In this document: positions 11,561 to 24,813 of the stretch, piece by piece | Numbering within the stretch: the first letter of the stretch is position 1 | Layout of the letters: every line of letters begins with the position of its first letter | NCBI RefSeq assembly: GCF_000002425.4 | Contig: NC_037257.1 | Coordinates: 13,763,232 to 13,827,231 of the forward strand | Source of the DNA: Physcomitrium patens | Lineage: Eukaryota; Streptophyta; Bryopsida; Funariales; Funariaceae | Direction of reading: 5' to 3' | Length of the DNA: 64,000 nt | The notes under the pieces: generated by a model | Database searches by the model: none | What the model saw: only the letters and a program-made list of their open reading frames with translations | What the model was told of the DNA's origin: nothing | Program-made: the position numbers and the translations under genes

Positions 11561-13865
11561 TATTATGTTTTAATCTTACTTATTTGATTAAATTCTAGTC
11601 ATATCATAATTATAAAAAAATAATAATAATATAATTTTATGCTTTGAATAACAAAAATAATAAATATAAATAAAAAAAAAATAAGTCATTTTAAAATGTA
11701 AAATTTTGTTTTTATGAATTAATAATGTTTTATATAAAAGATTATGATATAATTTTATTTTTATAATTTATAAAAAATAATTTATCCATGTTTTTTCTTA
11801 GATTTTTTAATATATGTATGTATATATATATATATATAAGATATCACCAAATATACAACATCAATAATAAATGTATATAGAAAATGCTTTCTATCCATAT
11901 AAGTTTTTTTTATTTTTGTTTATTAAAGTATAGACTAATTGAGGTAATTACATCCCAACCTAAAATGTAATCAAGATAATCATAGATTGCATCTAAAATA
12001 CTTCAAAAAAAAATCAAATAGAACTTCTTAGGATTGTAATAGTCTTTGCCACCAATAAATGGAGCAAGTATAAAAATATATAGTTCATTTATGTTTCCTA
12101 CTACATGAAATATCTAATGTAGAACTTGAAAATCTCTTGCTAAAATCCTAAATCTAACAATGTTAAAAATATATATATATATATTTGAAACTCTTATACT
12201 ATAACAATTATTAATAGCATATTTTGTGAATTTCTAAAGAACATTCTTATGTCACACAAGCTATCCTTGATTCCAAGTAATTATATGATGTTAATATTAT
12301 CTTCAAAATATAAATATAATAAATTAATTAATATTATACTTTTTCTTTTACTTCATTTCAGAAAAGATCTAATCTTTTATATTAAAAAATTAAAATAACA
12401 TATAAAATGCACACATTTTTCTAAATGTCTTCATCATAAATTACTCAAATAATGTTGACTTATAAAACAATAGGGTCTTTCATGCCAAGTTATCATGTAA
12501 TCTTTCATATTTAAATCATAAAACAACTTATATTAAATGATATATTTGTCCATTTCTTTTATACAACTAATTCTTAAATATTTTTAATATGTTAAATTTC
12601 TAGGTACAAGTACCAAAACATCACAAGTGCTATAAACAACTATTTTTAAACTTTAATAGTAGTAAAATTTTATATAAAATATAAATATAAATATATGTAT
12701 GTATGTATGTATGTATGTGAAATATATTAAAAACAATAAATAGATAAATTAAATAGATAAATTAAAATTCAAACAAAGCAATAGAATTTAATTATGAATA
12801 AAGATGTTAAATTAAAATTAAAATATATAATTTTTTATATTTTGAGTTATAATAATTATAAATAAATAAATAAATAAAAAGTGATTACTTCAATTATTTG
12901 AGTTTTTATATCATTTTAAAAAGATAATGCTTTTAAAAGATATTTTTTGAAATAAACAAGAACATTTTATAAGGCTTTTGCATGACAACCTTTTAAAATA
13001 AGCTTCTAGTTAGAAATATCTCCTCAATAAATCTAAAGAAGGTAAACATCTACTCTTACAAGCTTGGATTAAAAAAAAAATAAACAAACAAACAAAATCT
13101 TTAAAGAATAAGCTACCAATGATTGAATTGAAACACTTTTAAAATATTTCTATTATATATACTTAAAAAAACAACTAAAAGAACTAATCAATCATAACAA
13201 TAAATAGATAAATTCTCACTCATCTTGGCATAATTTTAATTTGGTTAAGTGAATCATTAAATATGCATTTGAATAATCTAATCCAATTAATAATTAACTT
13301 TTATAAAATAAAATCAGAAAGAAACACAATATGTGCATAGCAATTATTGCATAATTTAGCATTGATGTAATTGATTGTGCTTTATAGAAAACATGTATTC
13401 AACAGCTAAGACAAAATAACAATTTTTTGTGATGCTAAAACATCATTGTAGTTCATATTCTTTCTACTATTGTTATTATATAGACTGATATAAAGTACTA
13501 CGATTTATAAACATTGTAATAGTTCATTTTCCTTAATTTTGGAAGGAATTCAAACTTTTTAAAATCAGGTTTAATATAGATGCTAGCATATTTTTAACTT
13601 ATTGGTGCTAACAGTAGCCAAGTTTGGAATATAAGTTTTGAAAGCCACAAATTTTCATTCTTTGTAATTACTTCAAAAAAAAAAAAATTAAAAGAATCGT
13701 AAAATTATAATATCTACATCATTCACAAATATTTTTTAGTTCTTCATGGACTGTGATATGTAAGTATTCATAAGGACATAATGAACCATTTGTATTCTAT
13801 TTCTTTTAGTTTTAATAAGCTTACTTATACCAGTCGTTGATTAAAAATTGAATCTTAATTTTACT

Positions 13866-13897
<32 letters not shown>

Positions 13898-14056
13898 TAT
13901 ATGACCAATAATTTATATTTAATTTTAAACGTATGTGTCAAAGCAAGTAACCATAATTTAACAGGCAACCAAACTTAGTTCTATGGTTTTATAGAAGTAT
14001 ATGTACGGCAAATGTATATCACAAATATATTTCTGTAAAACGAGAGCAGATGTATA
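11561..14056. other. AT-rich intergenic DNA with microsatellites
   Basis: There is no open frame with protein similarity over 2.5 kb. Short simple repeats are present: (AT)n near 11,821-11,838 and 12,167-12,184, (ATGT)n at 12,695-12,718, (AATA)n near 12,855-12,880 and (AT)n at 13,867-13,892. The right end should hold the 3' UTR and polyadenylation site of the aldehyde dehydrogenase gene; I could not fix its position. Confidence 0.5.
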
Positions 14057-15431
14057 TCACAAATATGGTGGATTGCAAATCGGCATTATCACCGACTTTA
14101 CTTGTTGGTAGTTAGCCAGTGCATATGCGCCATTTTCTCGCCCAAAGCCACTGCTTTTGTAGCCACCAAACGGAGCCGACGGTGTAAGAATGCCGTATGT
14201 ATTGACCCACACAATGCCTGCCTTGAGGGAACGTGTTACTGTGTTGATTATGTCGACGTTCTTCGACATTACAGTTGCACCTAATCCATACTCAGACTGA
14301 TTCGAGCGCTGGATCACTTCCTCCACCGTCCTGAGAAACAGCAACCACCACATCAAAGTTGATTTTGCTGACAATTGATACATTCGAACTAAAATTTTAA
14401 AATGAATAGTTCATAATTCCAAAAATAAATTTATTGAACGATATCCTTAAAATAGAAATATTTGAAAAGTTATAATAACAGTAGTAGTAGTAGTAGTAGT
14501 AGTAGTAAATATAGCAATAATAAATTTAAGCATTTAAAAATAAATTAATAAGTTAATAAAACTAGTTTCACATAGAATACTCAAAAGAAAGTCATTGAAT
14601 TCGTTGAAACGTACTTGAATTTTATGACAGACATTACAGGTCCAAAGATCTCTTCACGACATATTTTCATGTCATCCTGTAAAAGAAAACAGCATCATTA
14701 ACAGTCTGAAATAGCATTTCTCTTCACACAAGGCTCACATGTCTCACAAAAACCATACAATATTTTATTCAAGAAATATTTTATGTCAAAGTGTACTGAC
14801 TTGAACGTCGGAAAATATAGTGGGTTGGATATAATAGCCCTTGCTGCCCACCCGCTCGCCACCAGTAATAAGTCGCGCGCCTTCATCCTTTCCAGCTCTG
14901 ATGTAGCTCATTACTTTGTTGAATTGAGCTTCATCTGCCTGCTCACATGGCAGGTTGTTGATTGGAGTAAATCTTTACTGGTTACTTGTGGAGGAAGGAC
15001 CATTGTGAAATTTAACATCTTCAAGTGCAAAGAGCAGCTACTCTGTTGCTTAATATAGGTGATATGTCCAGCCCACTACACCGGAAAATAGCCCAGAAAG
15101 TGTTGGTGTATTTGAAGACTTGCAACTTCACGTAAACTACATAAGCATATTTAGCCACTGAAGTTGTCACTGGCATTCTATTGTTCAATTACAGACCACC
15201 GCACCGTGCATGAAAACTTATAAATTAATTCGCGTACCTGAGGACCTTGCTCGACACCTGGTTTGAATGGATCTCCGACAACACGCTTCTCCGCACGGGC
15301 TTTGGCTCGCTCCAGATATTCGTCATAGACACTTTCATGAACAAATGTCCGTGATCCGGCTACGCACATTTGTCCCTGCGAGTTCGTAACATACGGTCTA
15401 GATTAGCGATTCAACTTCAAAACATATGCTC

Positions 15432-15471
<40 letters not shown>

Positions 15472-17831
15472 AAAAAAAAAAAAAAAAAAATCTGAAACAG
15501 CTCCCTCCACGACTTTCGTAAGATCCTTGTCGAACCATTCCTCGGTATATAATCTGAAACAATAACTATATTATCACTGCAATAACCTTTTTTGACAAGA
15601 GGTGAAAGGTGACTTCACACCTGATTGTAGAAAATAGCTTGGTGTGCTGATTCAACAGCTGCGTCCATGTCAGCATCTCCAAATATAATGAAGGGCGATT
15701 TGCCTCCAAGTTCAAGATTCACTGGTTTAAGGTTGCTCTGAGCTGCCGCTTGCATAATTTGACGTCCCACTTGTGTTGATCCTGTGAAAGCTACCTGTTT
15801 CCGGCATTCATGAGGCAGTTGAGATCGGCGAGTGTGCCAAGAGTTGAAAGAAATGTTCTTTACATGTTCCCAAAATCCCATGAAACATAAGAATACGATG
15901 TTTCGGTGTGGTTACCTTGTCGACATCCATGTGACTTGCGATGTGCATGCCTGTATCACCGTACCCTGTAACCACATTCAAAACGCCATCTGGCAATCCA
16001 GCCTGCAATTGAAAAAATGGTATCCAACTTAGAACCAACCACGGTTAACATAATACCCATGTCATTTCTTCCACGCTTGAAGATAATGTAAACCAGAAGG
16101 TGCCGTTTGAAACCAATCCAATCAATAAATTGCACAAGCTCTGACAAAAGAAATAAAAAAATCCATCAATAAATAGCTGGGCAATTGGACTAGCTATAGA
16201 AAACAAGATAACCTCGGCTGCAAGCTTAGCGATCAAAAGTGCAGAAAGAGGGCTCTGCTGTGCTGGTTTGAGGACAATGGTGTTTCCACATGCAAGAGCC
16301 GGGGCTACTTTCATTGCCAGAAGATAAAATGGAGCATTCCACGGCAAAATTGAACCGACCACGCCAATCGGCTCGTGTAAAGTGTAAGCATGAAACGGTC
16401 CATTTGTTGGCAGCGTCATCCCTTGTGCCTTGTCGCACCATCCTGCGCCACATTCCAGGGTCCTTCACAATCAGCAGCGCACACCAGAAAATGCACAATA
16501 CTATCCCCGCAGGCAATCAAAGCCAGCAGTTTCCAGAACTACCTGCATAGTACCGAAATAACCCGATAGCAAGAGGTGCTTCTCCCAGTCGTGCCATGTC
16601 GTAAACTTTGCCCATGTTCAACGTGTCAAGGGCAGACAGTTCATCCTTATGTTCATCTAACAGATCAGCAATGCGGTTCATGATACCAGCCCGTTCCTGT
16701 AGAACCATTGTTAATAAGAATCGCTACTAGTTTTACCCACTAGTACACAATCATCAACGCAGAGATCATACTTAGTAAGAATGGATCAAGAAATTGTTAT
16801 CGCTAAGTAACCAGAGTGCTTCAACAAAAACTGGAGATGGAGGCGTACACAGCCTGGCATGCGGGGCCAAGGACCTTCCTCGAAGGCCTTCCGAGCAGCT
16901 TTCACAGCCCGGTCAACATCCTCTGCGGCAGCCTGTGCCACCTCTACAGCAACCTCTTCGGATCTCGGATCAATAGATGGGAATGTTTTTCCTGCACAAA
17001 CAAGTCACACTTAATGATCGTTTCGACTCTACGCTAGTCTCAGATACATATGATCTATCCACAGCGCAAAGTCACATTGATTATGAACATTCTGCAGATA
17101 AAGATTGTAAATAATGAAATAACTAAAATAAATCCCAAATGCCAAGAGCCTCAGTAATCCCCTGAGTTAACAATATAATACACATGCCAAAATATACTGC
17201 ACCAAGAAACTACAGTATATTGAATACTCAAACCAATGTTTGAAACCAATCCAAACTTCACATCCTCGGATGTGAGGAAATATCATTAGTTACCTGAAAC
17301 CGAGTCAACGAAGCTATTATTGATGAACAACTTTGTGTATTGAACTGGAAACGGTGATTTAATAGGAGCTTCCACCTGTTCAGTTGCCAAAACTGCCCGA
17401 CAATGCATGCTGACTCGGCCAACTCCGCTTCTGCTCCGGCGCCCTACAAGTGACAGTAAGTGAGTACGTGTCTTACGTTGCGATCAAATCCGAGTCTGAG
17501 CAAGAGCACCAAATACCAAGTACTATCAGACTGCAACCCGAGCCAAGGTAGTTATATATAAGTAAAAGATAAAAGCGTATAGAACTTGAGCCTCATTCAA
17601 AGTCAATTCAAATTTCGCCCATCTTCTCTCAATCTTGAAAAAGGCTTCGTGTTGGATAGAATCAACAATTCACAGATGCAGATTACTTGAGATGAAAGCC
17701 ATTGCACCGAAAGACTCACTGGTACTAGAAGAACTGAAGTTGGCCGACGACGAACTACAGTCTTGATGTTTTACTTCGCTCGTCTTTAGCGCTAACCCTA
17801 GCGCTGGCGCTCCTTTCGACATTGCAGCCAT
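14057..17831 (-). CDS. ALDH2: Aldehyde dehydrogenase, ALDH2 type, 11 coding exons
   Basis: Exons (minus): 17831-17720, 17443-17294, 16991-16849, 16696-16543, 16442-16213, 16002-15916, 15794-15621, 15375-15238, 14938-14801, 14676-14615, 14330-14057. They join in frame with GT-AG borders to 553 codons, the usual plant ALDH2 size. The enzyme oxidises aldehydes such as acetaldehyde to acids with NAD+. Catalytic landmarks are visible: Asn222 in [12 protein letters not shown] (cofactor loop), Glu320 in LELGGK, nucleophile Cys354 in GQMCVAGSR, Glu451 in EEIFGP, and the C-terminal PFGGYKSSG. The C354-E451 spacing (97) equals human ALDH2 C302-E399. The first 60 residues are rich in Ser and Arg ([10 protein letters not shown]) with few acids, which suggests a mitochondrial or plastid transit peptide. 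Family 2B is more likely than cytosolic 2C because of that extension. The start is the first in-frame ATG of exon 1. Confidence 0.95.
14480..14508. repeat. (GTA)n microsatellite in ALDH intron 10
   Basis: Nine GTA units in a row lie in the last intron of the aldehyde dehydrogenase gene. It is a simple repeat with no coding role. Confidence 0.9.
15434..15490. repeat. (AT)n plus poly(A) in ALDH intron 7
   Basis: About 16 AT units run directly into about 25 A residues inside the intron between exons 7 and 8. On the coding strand this is poly(T) followed by (AT)n. The intron is otherwise normal. Confidence 0.9.
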
Positions 17832-19592
17832 GGTTTCTGGATAAAATCAAACAACACCCAATTATCGACTGTTACAGGACAATCACTCGCACTTAACATA
17901 ATCTCAGCTGCAGAATGATGGTTGTAAACACACAAGAGAGTATGTCAGAACAACAATGAATCGTCGATTATATCGTAGGTAGAAACCGAACTTCACACAA
18001 GCATTCGACAAGAAACCTAAGGGACAGCGCGTTATGATCAAAACCTATGCAGGACTTTATAACTTTTTTCCTTAGAGCAAGCCCAAGGCTGCAAAGACTT
18101 CAGATTAGCTCCAGCAAGTGTTTTATGCAGAAGGTTGATCATGACCAAAATGTGCACAAAGCCCTCAACATCTTAATGCCAAAAAAGAAAAAAAAGAAGA
18201 AACGATCATTCACTCGACGATAATCCGACTCAATATAATAAAATATTTTGGTATCGATTTGGATTAAATTGGTGCTTACAGTAGAGATGTTAAATACTAC
18301 AAGTATTGACCTGTAATAAACTCGGCTTTATACAAACCATTCTACCATGGAAAGAACTAACTCAGTGACAATATATGGCAAACTGCTTCTGACTCTACAG
18401 TAGAAACACATATCCAACCTGGTTTCCTGCTAGGCGTACAAGTCCAAATCACATTGCACGGCATCTAAATTTTATCCCCAAGCATTGGTTACTCACGCTG
18501 ATAACTAGCTTGGGAAATTTATGCTTCTCAAACAGATATTGGCAAGTATTTAAAGATCTGTAATATGCTGTTTCCGAACAACAGCTTGGGAGGTCGCACC
18601 AACTATGGGCCGGAAGCACAATTCAACTTACCTCACAAAAGAACCAACCGCCGCTAGAAACACTAATTCCTCACTCCAAAGAGATACTAAATTGCCTGCA
18701 ACCGAGGAATTCAAGCATTTTATAGTAAGATCAAAAATGGAAGGAGGTGGGAACCAAGAACTATACACTCTTTGGAGCGATTTCAGCGTGCTCGGGTGTA
18801 CACCACAACACCCGCACCAGAAAATAAATTGAAATCAGCGAACGCACAAAAGGAAATAGACCAAACTACGCAGACGAATTCAACGAAAGTGAGAAGATGC
18901 TAAGTCAGATAATGGCGCGCAAAGTCGAGGAAGCTCGCATTCGAAAGTTCGCTACTGCCGTAAGCTGCTGTGAAGAGCGTGGATACAGGGAACGACCTAG
19001 TTCGATGTGACGAGAGAATCAATTGCATCGGCGTTAATCCGCCACTATAATACTTAATTTTCACCTCCTAAATTACAGGCTGCTATGCAGACTCTCTATT
19101 ACCCATTTGCTCAGAAATTCGAAGATCACACTGGCACGACATCAGACCAACCCTTTATTTAATTTTCCTAATAAGTTATCAAACATCGAGCCCCAACGCC
19201 GTAAATAAGATAAACATCCCGGTCCTCCGACAGCTAACCCTTGAAACCCGTCACCAGTACATAGCACCATACACCTCAGCAACAAATTCCGCATTAAAAA
19301 AACATATTGCTGATTCCATCCTCAAACGGAAACTACTACAATCAGACTGCACCACCCGATTCGGCCGAGGGTTGTGGAAGTGGTAAACGACGAAGTAAAA
19401 GGTTCTGCAGGTTGTACTGTTAGAGGAGAAAGGCGACAATGGAAAGGGAGCTCTAGCCCGTAGGACAAGGAGAGTAGGACAAGGAGAGAATGAAGGGCAC
19501 TTGCTTGCCATGCAGCCACGAAACCCTCCCCTCTCCCTTTCCCATGTCAACAAGCAACAGCATCCGAGCATCTTTCTCACTATTATTTTTAA
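17832..19592 (-). promoter_or_regulatory. 5' flank and promoter region of the ALDH gene
   Basis: This 1.76-kb stretch has near-normal base composition, in contrast to the TE-rich surroundings, and should hold the 5' UTR and promoter of the aldehyde dehydrogenase gene. I could not fix a transcription start or a convincing TATA box. Short open frames at 18,605-18,832 (plus) and 19,251-19,580 (minus) show no domain. The Copia element inserted at its far end, 1.77 kb from the ATG. Confidence 0.45.
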
Positions 19593-19597
19593 CTAAC
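19593..19597. repeat. Target site duplication CTAAC, left
   Basis: CTAAC directly precedes the left LTR and is repeated at 27,232-27,236 directly after the right LTR. A five-base duplication is standard for Copia integration. Confidence 0.9.
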
Positions 19598-19870
19598 TGT
19601 TGAGAATATTTAGAAAGACACAAGAGTAATAGTAAGTCATACACATACACAAGAGTAGTAGTAAGTCATACACATAAGAGGGTTTCTAAGGAGAGAGAGC
19701 TTCACACACCAAAATCTATTGATCTGGTTGTGTCTTGTATACAAGAAGAGAAAAAGGGGAGTGGATAAACAGTACTTTTCCACTAGACTCTAAATATTGT
19801 AGCTATAGTATTTATTGTATTTTACAATAAATATTGTCGAGAGTGCCAGCTATATTTAATGATCTCAACA
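19598..19870 (-). repeat. Copia 3' LTR
   Basis: It is 273 bases long, TGTTGAG...CTCAACA, with perfect 7-base inverted ends. It holds two copies of a 29-base unit (ACAAGAGTARTAGTAAGTCA plus ACACATAC). A TATTTACAATA-like AT region near 19,815 could be the promoter or polyadenylation region read on the minus strand. Confidence 0.92.
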
Positions 19871-19883
19871 CTCCTCCTCGCTC
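19871..19883 (-). promoter_or_regulatory. Copia polypurine tract
   Basis: On the minus strand GAGCGAGGAGGAG ends directly at the first base of the 3' LTR. A purine run at this position primes plus-strand DNA synthesis in LTR retroelements. Confidence 0.85.
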
Positions 19884-20080
19884 ATCATAATATTTACATA
19901 ATATAAAATTTGTATAGAATTATGATCTATACTTTTCTATGATCTTGCAAGATCAACAATTGTTGTCTCATTAAAACCTTATCTAGGAAAACCTTATTTT
20001 ATTCAAGGACAAAACCATAGATGAAAGAAAAAGAATACAACATCATTTTCTTTAATTATTTAAAGAACTCATTAATTTTC

Positions 20081-21610
20081 TTATTCAAAAAGAGCAAGTC
20101 GCCGCATACCAATGCCATCAGTAAGTCGACGATGGTTGCTTAATGGGAGAGCTTTGGTGAAGAAATCAACAAGATTACTTGTAGATTCAATTTTCTTAAT
20201 TATAAGTGCTTGATCAGTAATCAAGTCATGGGTATAACTAAAATACTTTGGATCAATATGCTTTGTCATGTCGCCTTTAATGAAACCAACTTACATCTGT
20301 GCAATACAAGCACTATTATTTTTATGCAAGATAGTTGGAGAATCATCATATGAAAATCCACAGGTTGTTTGAATGAATTTATCAATTGACCACAACCAAA
20401 AATATTCTCAAGATGCTTCATGTAAGGCAATAATTTCTGCATGGTTAGATGAAGTTGCAGTTATTGTTTGTTTCACTTATTTCCATGATATTGTAGCTCC
20501 ATGTCTTAAGAATACATATCCTGTTTGAGATTTAGTTGTTGTAATATCAGATTTATATCCTGCATCACAATATCCAACCAATTTTGGATCTGTGGATTGT
20601 GTGTAGTATAATCTCAAGTCTTCAGTACCTTTTAAATAACGTAATAAATGTTTGAAGCCATTCTAATATCTTAGTATTGGACGTGTATTATGTCTTGCAA
20701 GAACACTAACTGCAAATACAATATCTGGTCTTGTAGATGTAGCTAAATACAAAAGTGCTCCAACCGCTACAAGGTATGGATATTGGTCTTCCAATATTTC
20801 CTCCTCCTCCTCACATAGATAGTATGGATCATGACCATCACGACCACATCCAACCATTGGTGTGGACAATGGATAACCATCAATCATATTAAATCTTTGC
20901 AAGATTCGTCTAATATATGTTAGTTGGTAGAAAAAAATGCTACCATCTATTAGATACATAATTTGAAAACCAATGCAGAAAGTTGTTTTTCCTAACATTT
21001 TCATCTCAAATTCACGTATAAGTAGGTTTGTAGCTGTAACACATGTAGATGTAGTGCCCACTAGGTTGAGATCATCAACATATACAATGATGATCACAAA
21101 ACCAATTTTATCTCGTTTGATAAACAAGCAAGGGATTAGTCGATCACTTATAAAATTATTTGTAATTAAATAATCTCGAAGACGCTTATACCACATGCGT
21201 CCGGATTATTTTAAACCATACAAGGCCTTACATAATTTAATACCACAATATTTTTCTAAAGCGGGTCGTTTTGAAGTTCTTGTTTTTAAGCCAGGTGGAA
21301 CTTTCATATAAATATTTGCATCAAGAGAACCATATAGATATGCAGTTACTACATCCATCAGATACATCTCAAGGGTGGCATGATCCGTCATTCCAATAAT
21401 ATATCGAAATGTAATTGAATCCATGATTGGAGAATATGTGGATTCATAATCAATGCCAAATCGTTGAGTAAATCTTTGAGCAACAAGACGAGCTTTATAG
21501 CGGGTTATTTGGCCTTTAGCATCTCGCTTGCATATTAATATCATTTTATATCCCACAGGGCAAGATGAAAGAGTATCTACAATTGGACCAAAGACTTTCC
21601 TCTTACGCAA
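20081..21610 (-). pseudogene. Copia reverse transcriptase and RNase H
   Basis: Reading leftwards: RYKARLVAQRFTQRFGIDY, YSPIMDSITFRYII, YMKVPPGL and CKALYGLK, then TAA where Copia normally has Gln, then the second half with the catalytic box YVDDLNLVG near 21,070 and LATSTRPDIVFAVSVLARH near 20,710. RNase H relics follow (HAEIIALHEASREYFWL-like near 20,440, then DMTKHIDPKYF and FFTKALP near 20,260-20,140). The domain order is normal, but several stops and frame changes prevent translation. Confidence 0.9.
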
Positions 21611-21649
21611 AGAGGCATACTCTTCCTCAATAGCAGTTTTTCATTTCGA

Positions 21650-23430
21650 TCAATCTGAGCAACGCATCACCTCTTTGATGGTTTGAGGTTCAAGATCATC
21701 TTCCTTGCAAGAAATGGCTTCTATAATCATATATGCGAATGATTCATCTACCATAATAGATGGTCTGTCCCAAATATCATTTGTAGCACAATACAGAATA
21801 GATAATTTTTTACTCAACTTGTTCTTATTCCTTCCAATTCTAAGATTATTTTTCATAGGAATTGAAGGTATATTATGCATAGATATATCATCATGAATTG
21901 ATAGTCCTACAAGATGTGTGGTAATTTCTTGAGAAATAATACCAGGATTAGTCAATTTTATAGTTTTTTTCTTACGTGGTTGCTTATCTAGTCCACGAGT
22001 TCTTTTAGTTGTTGTTGTTATAACTTGAGGTATTGTAATCAATGGCACTGCATTCTGAGCCTCATTAATAGGAATTCTTGTAATTCTAGGTGCATCATTG
22101 AAGCCATCAGGTGTTTCATCTATGATCCGTTTTAGATGCAAAATCTTAGCAACTTCAGTTTCTACCAAAGATGTCATAGGATTGGGATTCATTATAAACG
22201 TTTCTAGTGCTTCAAATATGAGTACTTTATTTCTTTGTTGATTGGATACTCTTTCTTGAAGAGATGGAAATACATTTTCTTCAAAAAGGTAATTTTGCAA
22301 ACGTACACATAATAATGTGCCAGTTGATGGATCAACAATACAAATAATGCTTGGTGAATCAAAACCAACATATATGCCTTCTTGTCAATGAACTCTAATG
22401 GTACGCTGTTGAGGTTCTGATACTGGAATCCAAGCACGGCAATCAAATACTCGTAAGTAAGATATATTTGGAATACGACCTGAAATGAGCTCATGTGGTG
22501 AAACAATTTCAAGAGAAGAAGGGTGGAGGCATATTAATGCTGCAGCATGTAAAACTGCATGTCCTCACATAGATGCAGGTAGATTTGCGTGAAGGAGGAA
22601 TGGCCAGGTAATGAGTTGTATATATTTTATAAATGACTCTACAAGTCCATTTTGAGCATATTCATATGGAACACAATATGTCAATTCGATTCTTGTTGCA
22701 GTACAATAGTCTTCAAAAGACTTTGATGCAAATTCTTTTACATTATCTATATGCAATTTTTTTATAGGATAATCATGAAAATATGCCCGAAAGTGAATAA
22801 GCATAGATATAAGATTGGCAAATACTATGTTTCGAGTTGATAATAATGAAACATGTGATTGTTTACCTGATGCATCAATAAGGACCAAAAAATAATGAAA
22901 TGGTCATGATAGTGGATTAATAGGACTACAAATATCACCATGCAATCTTTCAAGTATTGGTGGTAATTCTTATAGAAGTTTCTAAATTGAAGGCCGAGTA
23001 ATCATTTTACCTTGCATGCATGCACGACATAATTCCATAGAGTCTACATCTGTAGGCTTTAAATTGTGCCCAATTATACATGGAATGATCTTCCTAAATA
23101 ATGTGGAGCTTGGATGTCCCAATCATCCATGCCAGAGAGAAATACAACTCTCTGAGATAGATGATGCAAAATTAAATATAATGGGAGGCCGAATCACAAT
23201 TCAATATAAACTATTTTCTGTAGCAAAAGCTTTTTCAACAACTTTATGGTTCTTTGCAAGAACCAAAACCTCTTTTCTATTTAAAGTGGGGGTCAAGAGG
23301 TGATAACCATTAATATGAACATCTCGGTAGCTGATTAAACTCCGAGGTACTGAGGGTGCAAACATCGCATGTTTACATTTTATGATGGAACCCGCAGGTA
23401 ATTTTACCATCGATGTGTCCTTTTAGAAAC
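21650..23430 (-). pseudogene. Copia GAG-pre-integrase and integrase region
   Basis: From right to left: a pre-integrase part (SVPRSLISYRDVHINGYHL near 23,330), an integrase core (DYPIKKLHIDNVKEF, with the second catalytic Asp in HIDN, and QNGLVESF near 22,640 with the catalytic Glu), the post-core segment (GIYVGFDSPSI-like near 22,370), and an open linker of 216 codons (22,300-21,650) rich in Ile and Thr that normally joins integrase to reverse transcriptase. At least three frame breaks are present. Confidence 0.85.
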
Positions 23431-23599
23431 AAAATGCATTTGCTCCAACTATGGTCATCATATTTTTATTTTACCAAGTTGAAGATTTTTCAATAAAAAA
23501 TCATCTATCTCACAAGATAGTATGCGTTGTTGCAGAATCAATGAGTACATCATTTGATTCATCATTAGAGGTTCTATCATTCATATAAACCTCTAAGTC

Positions 23600-24568
23600 A
23601 TTAACATCAATTGAATCTATGGTATAAACTTCATGAGCCTCAACTCACAATTTCTTATTTTTTTGGGACATTTTAATAAAATATTTTGAAGTACGGCATG
23701 CATGTGCTAAATATCCAATCATTCCACATTTATGGTAAGAACGCATCTCTGATTTTTATTTTCTACTATAATTAATAGTAGAATATTTATTCTTTCCTTA
23801 TGGATAGAAATGGTCTTGATTATCACTACCCTGATATTTATGAGCACGTTTCCTATGTTTATATAATTTCTTCTTAGATTTTGAAATATTAAGTGCAGGA
23901 GATTCTGGAATTGTAGTTCCAATAGGATGAGCTTCCGCATTGCACAAGAGTAGCTCATTTTGCTTCTCCGCAAGAAGTAGATAGGACATGAGATCAGAAT
24001 AACTCTAAAATTTTATGTTCCTATATTGTTATGCAAGCATAGCAGATACAAGAGGAAATGTAGAGAGAGTTTTTTCAATCATTTCTTCTTCAGAAATGCT
24101 TTGTCCATATGATTGTAATTGTGAGATAATACTATATATTTCACTATTGAAAGCATTTAAATTTGGAAAATCCAAGACATGTAAATGTGTCCAATTATGA
24201 TGTGCACATGGAAGAAAAATGGTCTTTTGATGATCAAACTTAGATTTAAGATTCTTCCAAAGTTCTGCAGGATCTTATATTTCCAAATATTGATATTATA
24301 ATGCAGGTACAAGATGACAACGAAGGAAAAGAAGTGCTTTCCAATGAATAGTAGAAGATATAGAAATACTTATTGTAGGAGATTCATCAAACATAATGGC
24401 ATCTAAGAGTTGTTCTACAAATAAATTTGCTTTTGCCATTTTTGCCCATAATAAATAATTTTTTCCATCCATAATCAATGGTAGAAATAAAAGAGCTTAA
24501 AAATGTTGGGATGCACTGATAATAGTTGGAACCATAGTAGAAGCAGTTGAAGATGTTGAAGCACTCAT
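23600..24568 (-). pseudogene. Copia gag and protease start
   Basis: The probable gag start is ATG at 24,568 (MSASTSSTAS). Gag-like residues follow: MDGKNYLLWAKMAKANLF, DPAELWKNLKSKFD and MSYLLLAEKQNELLL. A zinc-knuckle relic near 23,740 reads KCGMIGYLAHAC, in which the normal His is Tyr and the first Cys is gone. A protease relic with DSAT-like residues follows near 23,540. Several stops interrupt it. Confidence 0.8.
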
Positions 24569-24813
24569 TATAAATAAATCTGTAAAGAAAATATAAGATC
24601 AAGTAGAAAAGTTGAGTAAAACATACCTTAAAATATAAAGTCAAATAAAATGATAAACTTGAATTTGAAAAAACAAAAAAAATATAATTTTTTTTCAAAG
24701 AGATTATAGATTAACGCAGCAAGAGAACAATAAGATGGCGGCAACAAGCAGGGATAGTGTGGCAGCAGTAGGGTGGCAGGGTGGCAGCGGCGGACAACAG
24801 CGACGGGCAACAG

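Noticed and set aside
16226..16550. Overlapping open frames on both strands
   Set aside because: They are other-frame shadows of ALDH exon 5 and its flanking intron.
19251..19580. 109-codon minus-strand open frame next to the Copia insertion
   Set aside because: No domain, and a second overlapping frame is equally open; it sits in presumed ALDH upstream DNA.
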